Below, one piece after another: positions 15,150 through 20,504 of a stretch of DNA of 20,504 nucleotides. Below the pieces are notes generated by a model that saw nothing but the letters and a program-made list of their open reading frames with translations, had not been told where the DNA came from and did no database searches. Source of the stretch: an uncultured Chlorobiota bacterium (GTDB taxonomy: Bacteria > Bacteroidota > Bacteroidia > Bacteroidales > JAADGE01); assembly GCA_947311265.1 (NCBI GenBank), contig CAMZKQ010000185.1:1-20504 (forward strand), written 5' to 3'. The translations under genes and the position numbers were made by a program. The first letter of the stretch is position 1. Each line of letters starts with the position of its first letter.

Positions 15150-15616
15150 ATGAAAATTAAAATGATTTTAGCACTCTTTTTTTGCTTTATACTCTCGGCG
15201 CCGCAAGTAAAAGCACAATGTGATGAGGAGATGGGGGTTTTTGCTTGTGCAGATATGTTTGCCAAGGATAATATTATTTTTTTAAGTGATTTTTAGTGAG
15301 TAAGAAAATCAAGAAAAAAGCAAGGGTAGATGGTAGTATTAATAAATGGGATGTTTATCTTAATGCCAATACACGCTACCGCTTTGCGATATGTTGCGAT
15401 GCTGGTTCGGAAGGGATAATTATGGAACTAAAAGAGGGGGAATCGGTAGAAATAACAGGCACTACTTTTATAGGCAATAAATATGAGCAGTTTTTTGATT
15501 TTACCTGTAAAAAATCGGGTAATTATAAGGTGTATATGAGTTTTAAAGAGGAGTATAAAAACAAGAAAAAATATTGTGCCATTGGGCTTATGGGCTATAT
15601 TGGCAAGGCTAATTAA
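15150..15616 (+). pseudogene. Small secreted protein, broken by a one-base frameshift
   Basis: The first part starts at the ATG at 15150 with a clear signal peptide (MKIKMILALFFCFILSAPQ, then VKAQ) and CDEEMGVFACADMF. It stops at TAG 15294-15296 after IIFLSDF. A second open frame continues with KKIKKKARVDGS, YLNANTRYRFAICCD, FFDFTCKKSGNYKVYMSF and CAIGLMGYI, and stops at 15614-15616. Moving back one base at the T run (15290-15294) joins them as ...SDFLVSKK..., giving about 156 residues. The combined product looks like one secreted all-beta domain: a KDF-like strand, a Lys-rich linker, a TRYRF strand, an FDF/GxYxVYxSF pair and a terminal Cys strand. I have seen small exported Bacteroidota proteins of this shape, but no function is known to me. 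Either one T is missing from the sequence or the gene is recently inactivated. The second frame has no plausible independent start other than a GTG at 15296. Confidence 0.65.
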
Positions 15617-15630
15617 AGGGTTAATACTTC

Positions 15631-16770
15631 TTACTCATTGAGCAAGTTTCTTACCTTCTTAAAGTCTGGGTGCTTGATATTCATTTTTTCGAGTTGCCTA
15701 ATATCCCCTAAAAAAGCCTCTTTTCCAATAGCATCAATTTCAAAAAAGTACTTATCTTTCCAGTACTTATAAATTGGTTCTGCCTCATCGAATTGATTGT
15801 TTAAAACGTAGCCCAAAACAAGGTTGGTGTATGCCCCTGTTTCTTTTGGGGCAAGTGCTAGCGATTGCTTGGCTGCTTTTATCGCCATTTTTGGGCGATT
15901 GGTAAATAGGGAGTAGTAGCTAAGGTTAAAAAAGTGAGCAAAATTTTCAGGGTCAATTTGGGAGGCTTTTAAAGTGAGTGCATAGGAGCGTTCGTAATAG
16001 CCTAATTTGCTGCATGTTTTTGCCATAGAGTAGAGCATTCCTGCATTATTGGGGTGTATTTTTAAAGCCCTTTCATATACTGCTAAGGATTTTTGATATT
16101 TTTGGTGCATATAGTAAAAGCCTGCCAATTTGTATAACACTATAGGGTCTTCTTTATACTCCAAGGCTTTTAGATAATAAAATGCCCCTTTTTCCTCCTG
16201 CCCAAGCATTGTATTGGCAAAAGCCATATTGTTATAAATCTTGAAACTGGCTTTAGGCACAGCAAGGTATTTTTTATATAGCTCAATAGATTTTGCGTAT
16301 TGGCCTTTACTGAAAAGGCTATCTGCTAAGGCGGTTGTTTTTTCTTTGGGCTTTACATTAAGTACGCCACAAAGTTTGCGTTGCTTATTTTTTGTATATT
16401 GAATTATTTTTTTTTGCAAGTCTGCCTGCTCAAATTTGGGCGGGTAAATTAAGCGTCCTGAAACATCAATAAGCCCATATTTCCCAGATTTGGATACAAT
16501 GGCCAAGCCGAGTTCAAAATCACCAATAAAATCAAACTTTGAAGAAATTTGTTCGCCCGCTAGATTTATTAAAAATATTTTACTATTTTGCTTTACTAAG
16601 GATTTGCCATGCACAAAATGTTCTGCACTATCCCAAATTGGAGTAAGTATAACTTTCCCACTTTGGTTTTTAAAACCAAATTTTCCGGTATTGGATTTAA
16701 AAGGGTAGAGCTGTTGGGCATTGGCTGAAACACAAAAGGCTAAAAATAGAATAAAAGATAAGTTTTTCAT
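15631..16770 (-). CDS. Secreted protein with WG repeats and TPR repeats
   Basis: From the ATG at 16770 the product is 379 residues and begins with a signal peptide (MKNLSFILFLAFCVSANAQ). Residues ~20-115 contain WG-type repeats (KFGFKNQSGKVILTPIWDSA, KYGLIDVSGRLIYPPKFEQA), short beta units that often sit in exported Bacteroidota proteins. Residues ~145-340 are TPR helices (e.g. SKGQYAKSIELYKKYLAVP, HQKYQKSLAVYERALKIHPN, GYYERSYALTLKASQIDPEN), which normally mediate protein contacts. No catalytic motif is seen, so it is probably a periplasmic or surface scaffold. The frame opens upstream with a TTG at 16794, but starting there would push the signal peptide inwards, so the ATG is chosen. It is transcribed divergently from the histidine kinase across a 68-bp gap. 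Confidence 0.8.
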   Translation of the reverse strand: MKNLSFILFLAFCVSANAQQLYPFKSNTGKFGFKNQSGKVILTPIWDSAEHFVHGKSLVKQNSKIFLINLAGEQISSKFDFIGDFELGLAIVSKSGKYGLIDVSGRLIYPPKFEQADLQKKIIQYTKNKQRKLCGVLNVKPKEKTTALADSLFSKGQYAKSIELYKKYLAVPKASFKIYNNMAFANTMLGQEEKGAFYYLKALEYKEDPIVLYKLAGFYYMHQKYQKSLAVYERALKIHPNNAGMLYSMAKTCSKLGYYERSYALTLKASQIDPENFAHFFNLSYYSLFTNRPKMAIKAAKQSLALAPKETGAYTNLVLGYVLNNQFDEAEPIYKYWKDKYFFEIDAIGKEAFLGDIRQLEKMNIKHPDFKKVRNLLNE

Positions 16771-16791
16771 TGTTCCTAAATTGGTAGTGAG

Positions 16792-16799
16792 CAAATATA
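16792..16799 (-). promoter_or_regulatory. Candidate -7 element for the WG/TPR gene
   Basis: TATATTTG on the minus strand fits TAnnTTTG and lies 22 nt before the ATG at 16770. The -33 position has TTT rather than TTG. The same octamer stands at almost the same distance before the sirtuin gene. Confidence 0.35.
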
Positions 16800-16838
16800 T
16801 TAAGTTTATTTAAACTATTAAAAGGTCAGGATTAAAAT

Positions 16839-18227
16839 TTGTTTAAAATAGAACTAAGATTAAAAATTTTGCATAAAACCTTTCGCTTCAATATTATTAC
16901 TCGGGTGGTATTAATTGTGGTTTCAATTTTTGCTTGCTTTTTCATATTTCATGAAAGTGATTTTTTACTTCTGCCCTTACTTTTTTTGATATTTACTGTG
17001 ATACAGACCGTTGCACTAATAAGGTATGCCGAAAGAACGAACCGTAATTTGGTCGATTTTTTAGATTCTATTCGCTTTTCTGATTTCTCCAGAAGTTTCA
17101 CTTCCGAAGGGCTAGGCTCGTCTTTCGATGAGTTAAAGGAAGCATTTAACCGGGTGATAAAAGATTTCCAGACCATACGTTCGGAAAAAGAGCAGCACCA
17201 TTTTTACCTTCAAAAAATAATAGAACATGTAGATATTGCCCTTATTGCCTATAAGGCCAATGGCGATATTGTTATTTTTAATGGTGCTGCAAAGGCACTT
17301 TTTAAACTTAGGCAAGCCACTTCGATTTCTAAAATTTCAGATTTACCTCCCGAATTTATTACACTAAGTACACAAATTACTGCCGGTAAAAGCCAAATGT
17401 TTAAACTGCGAAATGGCGAAAATTTGCTGCACCTTCTTGTTTTTGCATCAGAATTTTCGCTCAACGAAAATAAAATAAAACTAATATCATTAAAAAACAT
17501 AAGTGGCGAACTCGAAGAGCAAGAGCTAGCCTCGTGGCAAAAACTGATTCGGGTTTTAACCCATGAAATTATGAACTCAATTGCACCAATAGTTTCGCTT
17601 ACTTCCACAGTAAGTACAATGACAGGCGAGCTTGCCGAAGAGCTTCATGAAATTTTGCCTAAGAAGTATGATACAGAGCCAATTGAAGATATTCAGCAGG
17701 CAGTGCAAACCATACACAGGCGGAGCGAAGGTCTGCTTCATTTTGTCGAAACCTATCAAAATTTAACCAAAATACCACAGCCTCAGGTTGAGTATTATTC
17801 TGTAAAAAAACAGTTTTTAAATATTGCTAAATTTATGGAGAAGGATTTAAAAAAAGCAGGGGCAAGTATCGAAATCTCTGTAATTCCTGAAAAATTAAAG
17901 TTGAATGCCGATGAGCAATTGGTTGAACAAATTTTAATAAACTTAATAAAAAACTCGATACAAGCATTTGAAAACCAGTATGGTAATAAAATAAGATTAA
18001 TTGCTTTTGTTGATAATTATGGCCGAGAAAGTGTTACAGTTCAGGACAATGGGCCTGGTATATTGCCCGAAGTTATGGAGAAAATTTTTATCCCTTTTTA
18101 TACCACAAAAAATGAAGGCTCGGGCATTGGGCTTAGCTTGTCTAGGCAAATAATGCGGCAACACGGTGGCACAATTAAATTAAAATCTGTGCCAAACGAG
18201 AAAACCTCTTTTACACTGGTATTTTAA
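16839..18227 (+). CDS. NtrY-like membrane sensor histidine kinase
   Basis: This is a two-component sensor of 462 residues. Two membrane segments (about 22-38 and 41-61) with almost no periplasmic loop are followed by a HAMP/linker-like helix (65-125), a PAS-like region (about 125-220), the dimerisation/phosphoacceptor helix THEIMNSIAPI (His242) and the ATPase domain. The ATPase domain has an N box (NLIKNSIQAF, 368-377), G1 DNGPG (403-407), an F box FIPFYTTK (417-424) and G2 GSGIGLSL (427-434). HEIMNSIAPI and FYTTKxxGSGIGL are typical of NtrY-type kinases that usually pair with sigma-54-dependent regulators. No response regulator is adjacent: upstream is the divergent WG/TPR gene and downstream a tRNA. 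The start is a TTG at 16839, because an in-frame stop lies at 16833-16835 and no ATG precedes the membrane segments. The purine-rich AAGGTCAGGA just upstream may help initiation. The tiny periplasmic loop suggests it senses a membrane or internal signal. Confidence 0.9.
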   Translation: MFKIELRLKILHKTFRFNIITRVVLIVVSIFACFFIFHESDFLLLPLLFLIFTVIQTVALIRYAERTNRNLVDFLDSIRFSDFSRSFTSEGLGSSFDELKEAFNRVIKDFQTIRSEKEQHHFYLQKIIEHVDIALIAYKANGDIVIFNGAAKALFKLRQATSISKISDLPPEFITLSTQITAGKSQMFKLRNGENLLHLLVFASEFSLNENKIKLISLKNISGELEEQELASWQKLIRVLTHEIMNSIAPIVSLTSTVSTMTGELAEELHEILPKKYDTEPIEDIQQAVQTIHRRSEGLLHFVETYQNLTKIPQPQVEYYSVKKQFLNIAKFMEKDLKKAGASIEISVIPEKLKLNADEQLVEQILINLIKNSIQAFENQYGNKIRLIAFVDNYGRESVTVQDNGPGILPEVMEKIFIPFYTTKNEGSGIGLSLSRQIMRQHGGTIKLKSVPNEKTSFTLVF

Positions 18228-18287
18228 ATAGGCTATTGAGCCGAAATATAAAGGGTTAAAATTTCCTGAAAAAAATCTTTTTTTTAT

Positions 18288-18317
18288 TTGCACATTAATA
18301 AAAGTTCTTTAATTTTG
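18288..18317 (+). promoter_or_regulatory. Bacteroidota-type promoter for tRNA-Gln
   Basis: TTG (18288-18290), a 19-nt spacer and TAATTTTG (18310-18317) match the phylum consensus TTG-N19-TAnnTTTG exactly. The mature tRNA begins 10 nt later at 18327, so the precursor has almost no 5' leader. Confidence 0.8.
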
Positions 18318-18326
18318 CATCGCAAT

Positions 18327-18397
18327 TGACCCATGGTGTAATGGTAACACTCTTGTTTTTGGTACAAGCATTCAAGGTTCGAGTCCTTGTGGGTCAG
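18327..18397 (+). tRNA. tRNA-Gln (anticodon UUG)
   Basis: The acceptor stem TGACCCA (18327-18333) pairs fully with TGGGTCA (18390-18396), and the discriminator base is G. The D stem is GTG/CAC. The anticodon stem CTTGT/ACAAG encloses the 7-nt loop TTTTGGT with anticodon TTG at 18359-18361, decoding CAA (and CAG by wobble). The T arm contains GGTTCGAGTCC. CCA is not encoded and must be added after processing. The gene stands alone between its own promoter and a strong terminator. Confidence 0.96.
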
Positions 18398-18410
18398 CAA
18401 GCATATTTAT

Positions 18411-18447
18411 AAAAGCCTTTAACTTATTGAGTTAAAGGCTTTTTTTT
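18411..18447. terminator. Strong bidirectional terminator between tRNA-Gln and the PEP-binding gene
   Basis: AGCCTTTAACT (18414-18424) pairs perfectly with AGTTAAAGGCT (18430-18440) around a 5-nt loop, and the stem extends through flanking A/T pairs. A run of eight T (18440-18447) follows on the plus strand, ending the tRNA transcript. On the minus strand CTTTTATAAATA follows, so the hairpin can also end the convergent PEP/pyruvate-binding gene, whose stop codon (18446-18448) abuts it. Confidence 0.88.
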
Positions 18448-20504
18448 AGTCATCTAAACTTGGTTTTAAAATAATACCTTTATTTTTTCGGCCATCAATT
18501 TTAATTAAAATTTCGCTATCAAAACGTATGTGGCGGACAAATTCATCTTCGTAAACGGCTTCTTGTTGGTTCAAAAAATCAATATCAAACGTACCTTCGT
18601 TCCGAAAGGGGGTGATTGTGAAGTAGCCCACACGAAATGAAGTTAAGTTTTGAAAAAAATGCGTACCTTGGCTAGGATCAACAGTATAATCCTTTAAACC
18701 AGACTCTACAATTAGTCTTGCATTTGAAATTTGGGACCATTTTACAGGGATACCCAGCCAATGGTCGCTAGACCCCCATCGCCCAGGACCTACTAAAATA
18801 TAGTTTTCGTCTCGGCTATTAAACCCCTGATTAAGTTGCTCAATTATAGGTACTATTTTAGGGTTATTTACCGAATTAAAGTTTTCAAGCTTTACATAAA
18901 TAATATCTTTTACTCCTTTTATTACACCATTGCCTAAGGCGGAATCCGAGGAGAGTAAAATTTTATCCAGTTGGGTTTCACTTGCATCAACATCATAATC
19001 ATTGCTCTCGGCAACAATAGGGCGAATTTGCAGGAGGTTAAAAATGCCTACTTTACTTGCCTTCTTGCTCAAATCTACGGCAAACTCTATTTCTACAGGA
19101 TTATTCATTGCCTCTTGACAAATAACAAGGACCTCTTGCAGGATTTTGGCTAGTGGGAAAGAGTTGTATTTCAGTACATTAGAAAATGTTATGATGCGTT
19201 TACCTTTATACATTCTTCCATCTCTAAGGATATTATCGGTATAGTCGTAAACCGAAGAAATATCGTAGATAGACTCGTCTTTTTCGGCAGTTCTAATACG
19301 GTATGTTTTTACATTTGCCCCATCATCGGTAGAAGGCAGGAAATCGGAGTTAGATAAATCTAATGCCGAAAATTGTTTTTGTGTGTCCCGCAAAGCTATT
19401 GCAGGGCTTGATAGCTGAAGTATTTTTGTAGGATATTTAGGCGAAAAGCGTAATGTTTTTTTCCCTTCAACAATATGTTTGCCCAAGCCTAATGCAATTT
19501 GTGCAATACCATCTTCGGTGGTTTCTAGCTCTATGGGGTAAAAATTAATCGAGCGGGCAACGCCCGAAAAGGTGGGATAAAAGCGTTCCTCGTAGCGTGT
19601 CCCGCAGACTTCCTGCAATACCACCCCATTTTTTCCTCATCAATTAGGTTGGAGGTGGCCTCCATGTAGGCTTTTGTTTGCTTAAAATACACCGATGCGT
19701 AAACGCTTTTAATGGCCTGGCAAAGATGCGTTAAACGTGTTTCGATAGAACTGTCGTAATTAGGCAACATGTAAGTAGAGTAAACTCCTGCAACTGGTTG
19801 GTAGTGAGAGTCTTCCAATATACTTGATGAACGTACTGCAAGCGGTCGGTCTGATATTTCTAAAAAGACGAGTAAATCGTCTTTGCAATGCTGAGGCAAT
19901 TTAGCGTCGATAAAAGCAGAAAGCACATCTTTATCGCTGGCCTCTGAAAAGGCAATTTCATCTAACTCGTTAATCTCCATAAACTCATCGAAAATATCGG
20001 TGCAGATGACTACACTTCGTGGGATACATACAATAGCATTACTAAGCATATCTAACTCTGGGTTTTTCTTAACCAGTAAGTCTAAGAATGCCAGCCCCCT
20101 AGCCTTTCCACCTAGCGAGCCTTCTCCAATTCTTGAAAAGATTACTGTTTCGTCGAATTGCTCCTTATCAAACTCTGCCACAAGCCCACGAGAACTACTT
20201 TTTCTAAACCCAGAAATTGCATTTAGTATGAAAGAGCGCATCACTTCTGGTGTAGAAAATTCGTCGATATATACTTGTTTTATTAATTCTGCAATAGGGA
20301 ACAATGCTCTGGCATTCAGCCATTTAGAGATATGGTTGCGAGAACTGTGGTAGATTAAAGAGTCTGTATCTAGCGTCTTAATTACTTTGTACATTTCTTT
20401 TAAACCTGAGGCTTTACCAACAACCTCCCACGTCTTGGGGTCTCTAAATAAAAATGCACCAAAAGCAAAATATTCATTCATAAAGTTTTTCAAATCTTTT
20501 GAAA
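18446..20504 (-). pseudogene. PEP/pyruvate-binding (PPDK N-terminal-like) protein, frameshifted, 5' end outside window
   Basis: Two overlapping minus-strand frames together make one protein. The upstream frame is open to the right edge and runs down to a stop at 19531. It carries NEYFAFGAFLFRDPKTWEVV, YHSSRNHISKWLNARALFP, the PPDK nucleotide-binding start GEGSLGGKARGLAFLDLL and LAVRSSSILEDS...AGVYSTYM. The downstream frame (19624-18446, about 392 codons) continues the same domain with VLQEVCGTRYEERFYPTFSG, ALGLGKHIVEGKK and VGPGRWGSSDHWLGIPV. They join correctly (M-G-V-V-L-Q-E) if one G is added to the run at 19624-19627. The protein ends soon after the ATP-grasp-like domain (stop at 18446), so the phosphohistidine swivel domain and the PEP/pyruvate TIM barrel of true pyruvate phosphate dikinase or PEP synthase are absent. 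It probably does not make PEP; its role is unknown. The true start lies beyond 20504, as the frame has no stop before the edge. Confidence 0.75.

Noticed and set aside
15290..15300. Programmed -1 frameshift in the small secreted protein
   Set aside because: There is no downstream stimulatory structure or upstream Shine-Dalgarno-like element, and a missing base is the simpler explanation.
16771..16794. TTG start for the WG/TPR protein at 16794
   Set aside because: It would put eight residues in front of a well-formed signal peptide and overlaps the candidate promoter.
18231..18246. Small GGCT/AGCC hairpin after the histidine kinase gene as a terminator
   Set aside because: It has only four base pairs and no T run follows.
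1..20504. CRISPR array, insertion sequence or prophage
   Set aside because: No regularly spaced repeats, transposase, integrase or phage structural motifs are seen on either strand.

Overview
The window is AT-rich chromosomal DNA from a member of the Bacteroidota. Two independent signals support this. Promoters of the Bacteroidota type (TTG, 19-20 nt spacer, TAnnTTTG) stand directly in front of a tRNA gene and a CDGSH gene. The protein families (short QueG, PQQ-propeller and WG/TPR secreted proteins, NtrY-like kinase, PEP/pyruvate-binding protein) are also typical of the phylum. The order cannot be settled by eye. There are no insertion sequences, phage genes or CRISPR arrays, and most of the window is ordinary core genome.

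Layout. Positions 1-116 hold a perfect 15-bp inverted repeat around an orphan hydrophobic ORF fragment. A two-gene plus-strand unit follows: wecB (UDP-GlcNAc 2-epimerase) and queG (epoxyqueuosine reductase). It converges on a long minus-strand block. Read in transcription order from right to left, that block contains: a tandem CDGSH Fe-S protein; a 1194-residue multi-domain NAD(P)H/Fe-S oxidoreductase; phosphomannomutase/phosphoglucomutase, followed by a strong terminator; an omega-amidase-type nitrilase overlapping an exported PQQ-like propeller protein; a sirtuin; recR; a protein-kinase-like protein; and xseA. RecR, the kinase-like protein and XseA are packed with gaps of 12 and 35 nt, which places a signalling-type protein between two DNA-repair genes.

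Right part. A 477-nt non-coding stretch carries the CDGSH promoter. Then comes a small secreted protein gene broken by a one-base frameshift, a secreted WG/TPR protein (minus strand), a divergent NtrY-like histidine kinase with no partner regulator in view, and tRNA-Gln(UUG) with a textbook promoter. A strong bidirectional hairpin separates the tRNA from a PEP/pyruvate-binding-domain gene. That gene is also broken by a one-base shift and runs off the right edge.

Most unusual items. (1) The big oxidoreductase keeps every Fe-S and nucleotide-binding motif of its N-terminal two thirds, but its C-terminal molybdopterin-oxidoreductase-like domain has lost all cluster cysteines and the Cys/Sec ligand. 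It looks like an NAD(P)H-linked electron carrier rather than a formate dehydrogenase, and a CDGSH protein is encoded just upstream. (2) The inverted repeat at the left edge is placed so that flipping it would swap the C-terminus of a gene lying mostly outside the window. (3) Both frameshifts are single missing bases in homopolymers, so they may be sequence errors.
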